From positions 50,529 to 114,528 of the forward strand of contig JAFYUS010000002.1 of the NCBI GenBank assembly GCA_017549505.1: a stretch of DNA of 64,000 nt, read 5' to 3'. Origin of the DNA: Bacteroidales bacterium (GTDB lineage Bacteria; Bacteroidota; Bacteroidia; Bacteroidales; UBA932). A program made the position numbers and the translations under genes. The notes below the pieces were generated by a model. That model worked only from the letters and a program-made list of their open reading frames with translations. It was not told the origin of the DNA and searched no databases. Numbering within the stretch: position 1 is the stretch's first letter; each line of letters opens with the position of its first letter. This document shows positions 8,875 to 17,256 of this stretch, one piece after another.

Positions 8875-10689
8875 TTATAATCCGCTGACTATCACTCTGG
8901 CATTGTTCGCCCTGTTGCAATCCTCCATCGCTCCGCGTATGCGGTCATATGACTCCATGACTTCTTTCCTCAAAGACGGTCTTGTATTCGCCAGAGATGT
9001 CTCGAGATGGACCATGGATATAGGCTGGCGGGCAAATGCGGCAGTCATCGCCGCATCATTGACGATGTATGCTATGTCGCTGGCGACATAGCCATCGGTC
9101 TGCTCAGCAAGCTTCGCGACATCGATGTCGTCGCTGACCGGCCTCTTCTTGAGATAAAGGGCAAACATCTCCTTTCGTGCCTCAAAGTCAGGCATAGGTA
9201 CATATACAAGCTTATCGACACGACCGGTTCGGAGAACCGCAGGGTCGATCTTGTCAGGACGGTTGCTGGTCGCAACGATGAAGATACCGCGCTTTGAGCA
9301 GTTGTTCATCTGGGAGAGGAATTCATTGACTTCACCGGACTGGTGCTCGCCTCCCCAGCTCGAACGGTCGGGAACCAATGCATCGAACTCATCGAAGCAG
9401 ACAACGACCGGAGCATTCTGCTCCGCGAGCTTGAAGAGCTTGCTGATCTTTGACTGCGATCCGTGCACGAAGCTGCTTCCAAGGTCAGAAGCCTTGATAA
9501 GTATGAAGTTCAGGCCTGTCTCCTCCGCGAACTTTTCTGCAAAGAATGTCTTACCGCATCCAGGAGGGCCATATAGCAGCATACCGTTAGGAGGGGTCAG
9601 ACGATACTGCTCAGCCAGTTCCCTGTCCTTAAGGACAAAGATTACCTGCTTGTACAGCATATCCTTCAAGCCCTGCATACCGGCTATATCCTGGAATCCG
9701 TTACCGCCTCCCCGCTTCACTTCAACATTGATCTGATTAGGGTCATCGCTGCTTCCGCCACCTCTGGAAGAGAACGGATCATCATTTCCCTTCTGTTTCT
9801 GCTGGGCAGAACTTTCCTGACGGGATTCCTCGCTGGAACCATCCAGCATATTTATTATTTCCTGAACTGTCTTTATGCGGTCATAGATCTTAGGACAGAG
9901 TCCGTTCGTCAGGATATAACGTACCTTCTCGCTTACATTCAATGACTTGACATCGAGAGGGTTGGATTTCCTGTAGCTATGAAGCTCATTCATCAGGTCC
10001 TTATAGGTTCCGCCATCCGAGAGTCTGATATCCCATGGGCTTCTTCCCGTCAACATGGCGTAAAGCACAGCACATACGGAGAAGACGTCGCCCTGCTCAT
10101 CAAATATATTGACCCTGCTTTCATCCGCATGGTAGTAAGGGCTGAGATCGGAAGTATCAAAGTCAACGTTTCCGCTGCTTCTTGGCGCGAGGTGTCCAAG
10201 GTCGATGATCACAGGCTCTCCCTTGTCAGTGTCGGAGATTATTATATTGCTGACATCAAGATCGTTATGACATAGAACCGGGTTCAGCTGGTGGAGATAA
10301 TTCACTGCATCCAGGATCTTTCGGAAAATCGTCAGGGCCTGAGCCTCTTCGATCCTTCCTTCTACAGCAATCTTGTCAGTAAGAAGCTGACCATTGAAAT
10401 AGTTTGTGATATAATACTGATATGCCCCGTCCGGTCTCTCGAACCGGCCGTGGGCAATATGGCTGATAATATTGCGATGACGGATCGTCTCGCTATATTC
10501 AATCTCCTTTACAACGCCTGTAGCATGGTTGACCAGCTTGGACGGCATCTTTCCGACTATGAAAAGCTTCAGGAAATAAGGAGTGGAGTTACAATCCTCG
10601 ATACGGTATGTTTCGGTATAGAGATTGGACTTTATAAGGCTTTGCACCTTATAACCGTCGATCTCATCAAATCTGTTCAGAACTGACAT
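8875..10689 (-). CDS. Ser/Thr protein kinase fused to AAA+ ATPase
   Basis: 604 residues with two domains. Residues about 10-285 are a eukaryotic-type kinase: FLKLF supplies the ATP lysine, HNDLDVSN is the catalytic loop, and DLG replaces DFG. The glycine-rich loop is poorly conserved. After a polar Gln/Ser/Gly linker, residues about 330-604 are a Cdc48/FtsH-like AAA+ module: GPPGCGKT (Walker A), VVVCFDEFDAL (Walker B) and an SRH region with RTGRVD. No membrane segment is seen. A phospho-signal controlling an unfoldase is a reasonable inference, and the ClpP gene right after it makes a protease pairing plausible. An intrinsic terminator ends about 12 bases before the start codon. Confidence 0.9.
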   Translation of the reverse strand: MSVLNRFDEIDGYKVQSLIKSNLYTETYRIEDCNSTPYFLKLFIVGKMPSKLVNHATGVVKEIEYSETIRHRNIISHIAHGRFERPDGAYQYYITNYFNGQLLTDKIAVEGRIEEAQALTIFRKILDAVNYLHQLNPVLCHNDLDVSNIIISDTDKGEPVIIDLGHLAPRSSGNVDFDTSDLSPYYHADESRVNIFDEQGDVFSVCAVLYAMLTGRSPWDIRLSDGGTYKDLMNELHSYRKSNPLDVKSLNVSEKVRYILTNGLCPKIYDRIKTVQEIINMLDGSSEESRQESSAQQKQKGNDDPFSSRGGGSSDDPNQINVEVKRGGGNGFQDIAGMQGLKDMLYKQVIFVLKDRELAEQYRLTPPNGMLLYGPPGCGKTFFAEKFAEETGLNFILIKASDLGSSFVHGSQSKISKLFKLAEQNAPVVVCFDEFDALVPDRSSWGGEHQSGEVNEFLSQMNNCSKRGIFIVATSNRPDKIDPAVLRTGRVDKLVYVPMPDFEARKEMFALYLKKRPVSDDIDVAKLAEQTDGYVASDIAYIVNDAAMTAAFARQPISMVHLETSLANTRPSLRKEVMESYDRIRGAMEDCNRANNARVIVSGL

Positions 10690-10701
10690 GGTCGTACAAG
10701 T

Positions 10702-10735
10702 AAAAAAAGGCTGACTTCCGTCATGAAGTCAGCCT
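10702..10735 (-). terminator. intrinsic terminator after the YbjN-like gene, directly before the kinase-AAA+ start
   Basis: On the minus strand an 11-bp perfect stem (10725-10735 with 10708-10718, AGGCTGACTTC type) is followed by seven T. Only about 12 bases separate the T-run from the next start codon at 10689, so expression of the kinase and clpP must come from read-through or a promoter overlapping the hairpin. Confidence 0.85.
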
Positions 10736-10745
10736 CGAAATAACA

Positions 10746-11123
10746 TTAGTCAAAAATTTCGTTTGCCATTTTTTCTCTAGCCATCTTCATCAATCTCATG
10801 CAGCGAGGGAAGAAATCTTCAACCTCAGGAGATGAGTCGATGAACATCTCGATAGACAGCCAGAGCCTGTCCTCAACAAGAAAGGCCTTTACAACCTTGA
10901 GGTCTCTTGCTACAGCATTGATAGCTTCAAGAACCTTTACACGGTTCCCTTCAAGCTGGTAGATACCAGGCATGATGATACGGAAGAAAGACTCGTCGTC
11001 CTTGCTTACAGTAAAATAAAGAGTTACACCCTCATACCTGAACTTGATGTCTCCATCACTGTCAATTTCCCACTTGTAACCTTCTGATGAAAGGAAGTTC
11101 TTTACCAAATCAGCAGTTGCCAT
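10746..11123 (-). CDS. YbjN-domain protein
   Basis: 125 residues, one compact domain resembling YbjN / type III secretion chaperone-like folds: alternating beta strands (DIKFRYEGVTLYF, FFRIIMPGIYQLE) and a conserved-looking WLSIEMF stretch near residues 88-94. Acidic and soluble, with no signal peptide. YbjN-like proteins are linked to stress and motility, probably as chaperones or adaptors. It has its own good promoter and a terminator before the kinase-AAA+ gene, with which it may form a leaky operon. Confidence 0.7.
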   Translation of the reverse strand: MATADLVKNFLSSEGYKWEIDSDGDIKFRYEGVTLYFTVSKDDESFFRIIMPGIYQLEGNRVKVLEAINAVARDLKVVKAFLVEDRLWLSIEMFIDSSPEVEDFFPRCMRLMKMAREKMANEIFD

Positions 11124-11183
11124 GTCAATAAGATTTTAATGTTAATAATTATGTCGGTTAATATACTTCAGTCTAGTCACCAA

Positions 11184-11220
11184 CAAATTTACATAAAAAT
11201 CTTACATATAACACAAAATA
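11184..11220 (-). promoter_or_regulatory. promoter of the YbjN-like gene
   Basis: Minus strand: -7 TAAATTTG (11191-11184) matches TAnnTTTG; a TTTTG -33 box lies at about 11218-11214, with 22 bases between. Start near 11177, giving a leader of about 54 bases. Confidence 0.6.
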
Positions 11221-11227
11221 CCTGAGA

Positions 11228-13972
11228 TTATTTTTTCTTTACCACAGCCATTATCGTCCTGACCGCATCCGCAACAAGAAGTATCGGAGATGTAACCAGC
11301 AGAATCAACAGCCAATCATCGACAGACAGAGGCGAAACATTGAAAAGCGGACCGGCAAAAGTCACGATCAGAATCTGACCGAGAACGATGACAAGGGATA
11401 TCCATATGAAGCCTGCACTGAATGATTCCTTCACCGCCTTCGGGTTCCTGAACAGGTCGATGATATCGAGAGTCAGACTGCGGTCGGTACGGAAATATTT
11501 TGCATTGAACAGGTTCCAGAACTGAAGCATCACGAACACCGAGAAGAAGATGCCCATCTCCGTTCCGCTGAGATGCGCCTTGGTATGGGACATGTCGAGG
11601 AAGCCTGTAAAGTAAAGCTTCAACGAATCAGGAGTAAGGAGGTCACGCACGCACTCCGCATCAGTATGCCACAGAAGCTGCCACAAACCCACCAATATGA
11701 CAAAAAACAGCGTTCCTGTTCCTATAATACGCTTCAGCATATGTCTGTTGACGATATGGCTGTCCCACTTTCTAGGCTTGTCATTCAGAACTTTCCTGTC
11801 GGCCGGAAGCGACGACAGGGCCATTGCCGCAAAGGTATCCATTATAAGGTTGACCCAAAGCATCTGCGTCACGGTCAGAGGAGAATCCAGACCGATGAAC
11901 GATCCAAGGAGCACTATCAGGCATGCACAGAGATTGATCGTCATCTGGAAGATTATGAAACGCCTGATGTTAAGATACAGAGAGCGTCCCCACATGATCG
12001 CCTTGTTTATGCTCGAGAACGAGTTATCGATGATCGTTATATCGCTTGCCTCCTTCGCTCTTGACGTACCGTCACCCATCGACAGACCGACATGAGCCTT
12101 GCTCAAGGCCGGTGCATCATTGGTTCCGTCTCCAGTCACTGCCACCACCTCGTTATTGGCCTGAAGAAGCCTTACGAGCCGTGCCTTGTCCTCCGGACGG
12201 GCACGGGAGATTATCTTGAACGACGGATCGGCGACAAGATACTTTGCTGCCTCCTCGCTCAATGCGGCAAACTCAGGACCGGTTATTGTCTGATCAGGTT
12301 CATCATCTCCTATGAGTCCTATCTGACGTCCTATCTCATTTGCTGTTCCAGGAGTATCTCCTGTAACGATGATCACTCTGACTCCGGCCTTGTCCTTGCA
12401 TGTTTCGATCGCTTCCTTCACATCGTCCCTGATAGGGTCGGCTATGCCGACAACTCCCATGAATACGAGCTTGCCATCCTCCTTACGGCATGCGAAGCCC
12501 AATGTCCTCATCGCTTTTGACTGATATCCGGCGAGTGTCTCATTCACATGCTCCCTTGTCTGACCGCCCGCAATCTCATCGCACATTTCGAGCACAATCT
12601 CCGGAGCGCCCTTTACAAACCGCACTGTCCTGCCATCCGACAGTCTGGCAACAGTCTGCATGTTCTTGGTTTCGGTGGAGAACGGGATCTGTTCGATGAC
12701 ATCGGAGGCATCCCTGTATGCCGGATAATCAGGACCGGACTTATACATCCACTTAAGGAGCGCCACCTCGGTAGGATTTCCTATTGTAACCAGCCTGCCG
12801 TCCGGTTCCTTGAATACTTCTGCAGTAGAATTAAGGGCCATATTATGACGGATCAGCTCCATATCCTCTTCCCCGCCATAGAAATCAGTCTCCATGACAG
12901 TCATCTGATTCTTGGTGAGGGTTCCTGTCTTATCCGTACATATGACGGTAGCTGCTCCCATCGTCTCGCATGCATGAAGCTTGCGCACAAGATTGTTCTC
13001 CTGCAGCATCTTCCTCATGCTCAGAGCAAGACTGACAGTAACGCTCATCGGAAGTCCTTCGGGCACGGCGACCACTATCAGAGTAACCGCAATCATCACG
13101 GAAGCAAGAATGAATTCCGCAATCTCAACGAAACTTGCCCCATCTGAGAATCCACCGCTAACAGCATAGAACACAAGTCTTCCCACAACGATAAGGGTAG
13201 CTATGATGAAACTTGCCACCGATATCATCCTTCCCAGTTGGGCAAGCTGACGGTTCAGCGGAGTCTCTTCCTCAAGGCCCTCATTGGTTATTGCAACGCC
13301 TTTGCCCTCTTCCGTATCCATACCGATGGCAGAAACACGGTAGACGGCATTTCCGTCAATGACCGTAGTACCTCTTAAAAGGAAGTCGGAAGGATATGTC
13401 GCATCTTTGTCAAACCTGGACTCATCCGATGTCTTGGTCGCATAAGGTTCACCCGTAAAGTTCGATTCATCCACCATCAACGAAGTGGACTCGATGATAT
13501 ATCCGTCGGCAGGTATCTCGTCTCCGCTTTCAATCTTGATGATATCGCCTTTCACCACATCCTGCTTGGGGATCTCTACAAGACGGGCCTTGCCGGATTC
13601 ATCCCTCTTCCTGAACACCTTTATAGGTCGGGAATCCTTGACCTTGTTAAGGATCTCGAACTCCTTATCAGCTTTCAGCTCGAATACGAAACCGACTCCT
13701 GTAGCAAGCAGCAGAGCTGCCAGGATTCCTACCGGCTCAATAAATACAGAAAGCCCCTTGTGCATGTAAAGACTCTCATATACGGCAACCAGTATAGAGA
13801 AGAAAAACACGACAAGGAGAACTATGATGATCGGGTCCTTGAATTTCTCAAGATAAAGTTTCCACCACGGATCCTTCTCGGGTGGAGGTATGATATTTTT
13901 GCCTACACCATTCCTGACAGCGTCAGAACCACTTGACAGACAATCCTTCAGATACAGTTTTCTCTTGGACAT
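11228..13972 (-). CDS. calcium-translocating P-type ATPase (PMCA type)
   Basis: 914 residues, full length for a P2-type cation pump. Visible: FTGEP (the TGE actuator motif), VVAVPEGLP in the fourth membrane segment, DKTGTLTKNQ with the phosphorylated Asp near residue 346, and GDGTNDAPAL in the hinge. About ten hydrophobic segments are placed as in the family (two N-terminal pairs, six C-terminal). PEGLP together with VWNLFN-type C-terminal segments favours plasma-membrane Ca2+-ATPases over K+ or Mg2+ pumps. It probably exports Ca2+ across the inner membrane. It lies between the YbjN-like promoter and the TerB gene, all on one strand, with 80 bases separating it from the latter. Confidence 0.92.
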   Translation of the reverse strand: MSKRKLYLKDCLSSGSDAVRNGVGKNIIPPPEKDPWWKLYLEKFKDPIIIVLLVVFFFSILVAVYESLYMHKGLSVFIEPVGILAALLLATGVGFVFELKADKEFEILNKVKDSRPIKVFRKRDESGKARLVEIPKQDVVKGDIIKIESGDEIPADGYIIESTSLMVDESNFTGEPYATKTSDESRFDKDATYPSDFLLRGTTVIDGNAVYRVSAIGMDTEEGKGVAITNEGLEEETPLNRQLAQLGRMISVASFIIATLIVVGRLVFYAVSGGFSDGASFVEIAEFILASVMIAVTLIVVAVPEGLPMSVTVSLALSMRKMLQENNLVRKLHACETMGAATVICTDKTGTLTKNQMTVMETDFYGGEEDMELIRHNMALNSTAEVFKEPDGRLVTIGNPTEVALLKWMYKSGPDYPAYRDASDVIEQIPFSTETKNMQTVARLSDGRTVRFVKGAPEIVLEMCDEIAGGQTREHVNETLAGYQSKAMRTLGFACRKEDGKLVFMGVVGIADPIRDDVKEAIETCKDKAGVRVIIVTGDTPGTANEIGRQIGLIGDDEPDQTITGPEFAALSEEAAKYLVADPSFKIISRARPEDKARLVRLLQANNEVVAVTGDGTNDAPALSKAHVGLSMGDGTSRAKEASDITIIDNSFSSINKAIMWGRSLYLNIRRFIIFQMTINLCACLIVLLGSFIGLDSPLTVTQMLWVNLIMDTFAAMALSSLPADRKVLNDKPRKWDSHIVNRHMLKRIIGTGTLFFVILVGLWQLLWHTDAECVRDLLTPDSLKLYFTGFLDMSHTKAHLSGTEMGIFFSVFVMLQFWNLFNAKYFRTDRSLTLDIIDLFRNPKAVKESFSAGFIWISLVIVLGQILIVTFAGPLFNVSPLSVDDWLLILLVTSPILLVADAVRTIMAVVKKK

Positions 13973-14052
13973 GATTCACGGTTTTTTCAATTTTCCGCGA
14001 ATGTATCCAATAATCGTGACAAAGGTATCGAAAATCCAAACGTTTTGATTTC

Positions 14053-15531
14053 TCAGACTTTAAGGCTACGCCATAGACGGCTCGAAACGACAGATACCGG
14101 GGCACCATCCCCTTCGTCTATGATAAACAGAGAAACATCTGCTGAAACCGAATACGACCTGGAATCCTGGTTGAACCTTACGCAATAGCTTTCCTTATCC
14201 GAAAGACGTGACGCCGAACGGAATCCGTTGTTAAGGTAATTCTTTAGAGTGCTGCGATGCTTTAATATGGTCATGATGTAATTCAGGAATCCCTCGTTGG
14301 ACGGTTCCTTGGTAGACATGCCTGCATATATCATGATGACATTACTTATCAGACGGCAAGGTCCGCTGTCCTCATCATCCAGCCTGCGCATGAACTCATC
14401 ATAATCCCACTGATGATCGGAATAATACTCCTTTGCCTTATCCAGATATGTCAAGGCTGCATCGAAACACTGCTGCGATACGCCCCTCACTCCGTAACGG
14501 AGCAGAAGCAGATAGAATGTCCGGGCCTGAGGGCCGGACTCGAAGCTCAGCTTCTGATTGCCGGCATCGGCAAGATAGAATTCCCCTTTGGAATCTATCA
14601 TGACTGAACTGACGACAGACGATGCTGAAACAAGGTGGTCATACAGCAGACGGTAGTAACCTTCATAAGACAGCTTACGCACCGGAGCATCAAGCAAAGT
14701 GACGAAACAAGAGACCCTGTCCTTGATGTCACGGCTGACATCGATGCAGATGAAATCAATACTTCGAGTCATCCGTCCCTCATCGTCAAGCATGTCTCCT
14801 TCCTGAAGCTTCAGGACAAGGAATGCATCATAAGCGATCTTTCCCGGAGAGAGCTTGAAAGTCGAACAGAAAGCATTGAAGAGCGAAGCAGGAGTAATGT
14901 TGGCCAAGGACTCGACCATGTTTCCTGAAACTGTACGGTTACCAGAAGGAAGGATATACTCCATCGAACGGCACAGAAGCTCAACATCAAGAGTCTGCCG
15001 TACCCTAGGAAGATAGAAAAGCTGCAGTCCGACATCATTCAGAGCCTTATTGAGAAGAAGATTATTGAACTCGTCGTCCAGCACTTCCCTGCTGGCATCG
15101 CATCTGCGTTTCTCCAGGTAAATGATCTGGGAAGATGAACATTCAGCCTCTGCACCTGTCACGGAAAAAACAGACGTCCAGGATCCTGACCCATCAGATA
15201 GAGCCATCTTTATCGATGAAAGCAATATCCTCTCGCGTGCATCCACATCTACATCCACCTGTATCACCCTTTCAAACAAAGAAAGCATCGCCTCCTTTTC
15301 AGGCTGAGGCAGTCCGGCCAGGATTGAGATACAATCCTGAAGCGACAGATAATGGATCATCTCCAGCTCATCATCCGTCAACCCGAGTTCCCGCTGGCAA
15401 TCATTAAGCAGAGCAACTTCGCTGCCATGTATCTGCCTGTCCGCCTTCGCCAGATCGACGGCGATCTTCATCGCCGCCCGTTTCTGGAGGGGCGTCAGAT
15501 TTCCTATAGTATCGTATCTTAAGCTCTTCAT
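14053..15531 (-). CDS. TerB-like domain protein, large unknown C-terminus
   Basis: 492 residues. Residues about 8-120 look like an all-helical TerB (tellurite-resistance) domain: LTPLQKRAAMKIAVDLAKAD with an acidic HGSEVALLND helix. Residues 120-492 match nothing I recognise; they include mixed alpha/beta segments and FYLLLLRYG-like helices. TerB proteins are thought to bind metal ions near the membrane and recur in predicted phage-defence and stress islands. It begins 11 bases after the TIR-like gene and is surely co-transcribed with it. The Ca2+ pump downstream may belong to the same unit. Confidence 0.6.
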   Translation of the reverse strand: MKSLRYDTIGNLTPLQKRAAMKIAVDLAKADRQIHGSEVALLNDCQRELGLTDDELEMIHYLSLQDCISILAGLPQPEKEAMLSLFERVIQVDVDVDARERILLSSIKMALSDGSGSWTSVFSVTGAEAECSSSQIIYLEKRRCDASREVLDDEFNNLLLNKALNDVGLQLFYLPRVRQTLDVELLCRSMEYILPSGNRTVSGNMVESLANITPASLFNAFCSTFKLSPGKIAYDAFLVLKLQEGDMLDDEGRMTRSIDFICIDVSRDIKDRVSCFVTLLDAPVRKLSYEGYYRLLYDHLVSASSVVSSVMIDSKGEFYLADAGNQKLSFESGPQARTFYLLLLRYGVRGVSQQCFDAALTYLDKAKEYYSDHQWDYDEFMRRLDDEDSGPCRLISNVIMIYAGMSTKEPSNEGFLNYIMTILKHRSTLKNYLNNGFRSASRLSDKESYCVRFNQDSRSYSVSADVSLFIIDEGDGAPVSVVSSRLWRSLKV

Positions 15532-15542
15532 TTATCAATCTG

Positions 15543-17171
15543 TTAAAGTATCGCCTTGATCTTATATAACGGAATTTCCTGAACTGTTCTATTGTATGGG
15601 CCACTGCGCTTTACCTTGCCGGGTGACAAAGGATTCAACAAAGGCTGCCAGAAGAAATACATCATGCCGTATCTTTCAACCAAAAGTTCTTTTGAAATCA
15701 CCACATCACCATCAGTCCTCTTCATGATCACCGGCTGACCATTCTGTACACATGATTCCAACTCTTCGGTAGAGACGGTATATATACCTTCATATTGAGG
15801 GGTATCTTCGTATTTCGAACATAGGTTCAGGAAGTGCTTGCAATATCCTTCACGAAGTACATCGGCTCTGCATCGTCCAACCTCCATGCTTTCTGCATCC
15901 ATATAGATTCTTTGTGTCAAGAACTCATCGTCATACACATGACAATTGACATCTTCTACATATAGGTCAAATGGAATAGAGATATCCACCCCGTTCATTT
16001 TAGATATACGATTCCACTGCATACATAGACTCTTATATCTGAGTTTCTTCATCAGCCACGAAGAATTTCTGAAATTACGTTTATCCTCTCTCAAATGAAG
16101 GTTACTCCTTTCTATATTACCTTCATTCTTCAAACGCATCAACTCTCTTTCCTCAAAAGACGTCAGTTTCGGAAATTGTTCAAGAGGGATAACCTCATAC
16201 TTGTCAGGCAGGCAAGGGTTAAAGACAATCAACTTGAAATCCTTATTGAGCGTTCCTCTAGTATTCATATTGAGAACTTCCATAACTTCAGCCACGCACC
16301 ACCATGAATCCCAGTAGCTGAAATGAACAATATTACCATCCGCATCCTTCTCCTGCAAGGTCTCAAAGATCCAGAACTCATCGCACTCCTGAATCTTTGA
16401 GGATATTATGCTCTGAACTGTCCACACTCTCTGTTCGGGCATCAGTTCGTTTGTCAAAGAGCCACTGTCATATGTAAACGGTTCATTCCACTCATCGGAA
16501 TCGTCTTTATGAAAGACCTCTTTAATCCATCTCTTTACAGAAGCGACATTATATCCGTAGTACTCATTCTCCTGATACCGTCCTCTGAAACTTACAAAAA
16601 TACTCTTCCTATCCTTCTGCTCATATCTTGACATGAGAGTCCTCACATCACTTTGCACATTCATCAACATTTCACTGACATTTTCAGGCCGGCTGAGTTC
16701 CTCATGATTATCTATGAATCTGACTATTTCATCCTTTACCCATCTGAGAATATCCTTGTCAGATATCAACGCACCGGAAGATGAATCCAGCCTGTTGCTG
16801 TCTATCTGATACATATTGTTCCTCAGAGCATCAAACTTACAGATATTGGAATGTAGCGGCACAACGTTCATCGGAAGCGTATTTCGGGTAACCACCCAGA
16901 AATTGTCACGGAACAGAATAAATCTATCCAGAATATCATAAATGGAGTCGCGTAATTCCGAATCCGCCTCTATGGTACCATCAAATATCACGATATCATA
17001 CTGAGTAAGATATCCGATGACATAATGTTGACCGATTGCCGATGCTTCTACAGTATCGACATCAAAAGAGCATGCAGAAATCTCCTGCAGGCCATTAACC
17101 AGAACAGAACCCAGGACTTGACTCCCATGCGTTCCTGTATTAATATACAACAATTTAATGGAACTGACCAT
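15543..17171 (-). CDS. TIR-like domain protein, unknown family
   Basis: 542 residues, cytosolic. Residues 1-135 look Rossmann-like (KLLYINTGTHGSQ, then YDIVIFDG and WVVTR strands). Residues about 190-330 resemble a TIR fold: SIFVSFRGRY corresponds to TIR box 1, and WWCVAEVMEV resembles the plant-TIR WCL-EL segment. The remaining 210 residues are unassigned. TIR domains hydrolyse NAD+ or act as scaffolds in immunity. I cannot point to the catalytic Glu with certainty. First gene of a unit with the TerB gene; diverges from the DUF4062-STAND gene across only 85 bases, so the two may be co-regulated. Confidence 0.5.
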   Translation of the reverse strand: MVSSIKLLYINTGTHGSQVLGSVLVNGLQEISACSFDVDTVEASAIGQHYVIGYLTQYDIVIFDGTIEADSELRDSIYDILDRFILFRDNFWVVTRNTLPMNVVPLHSNICKFDALRNNMYQIDSNRLDSSSGALISDKDILRWVKDEIVRFIDNHEELSRPENVSEMLMNVQSDVRTLMSRYEQKDRKSIFVSFRGRYQENEYYGYNVASVKRWIKEVFHKDDSDEWNEPFTYDSGSLTNELMPEQRVWTVQSIISSKIQECDEFWIFETLQEKDADGNIVHFSYWDSWWCVAEVMEVLNMNTRGTLNKDFKLIVFNPCLPDKYEVIPLEQFPKLTSFEERELMRLKNEGNIERSNLHLREDKRNFRNSSWLMKKLRYKSLCMQWNRISKMNGVDISIPFDLYVEDVNCHVYDDEFLTQRIYMDAESMEVGRCRADVLREGYCKHFLNLCSKYEDTPQYEGIYTVSTEELESCVQNGQPVIMKRTDGDVVISKELLVERYGMMYFFWQPLLNPLSPGKVKRSGPYNRTVQEIPLYKIKAIL

Positions 17172-17199
17172 ATCATGTCACCTCTATAGATCTTCTTGC

Positions 17200-17232
17200 C
17201 AAATATATGAATTTTTAATATATTTACACCAA
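17200..17232 (-). promoter_or_regulatory. promoter of the TIR-like/TerB unit
   Basis: Minus strand: -7 TATATTTG (17207-17200), -33 TTG at 17232-17230 with a 22-base spacer. Start near 17193, about 22 bases before the ATG at 17171. Confidence 0.6.
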
Positions 17233-17256
17233 CTTATCACCCCTGAATCTCACATT

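Noticed and set aside
12548-13147. 199-residue plus-strand ORF inside the Ca2+ ATPase gene
   Set aside because: Antisense to a certain gene and without recognisable features.
17158-17256. 33 extra N-terminal residues of the DUF4062-STAND protein
   Set aside because: They overlap the divergent gene and its promoter and precede the conserved domain; ATG 17257 is preferred.
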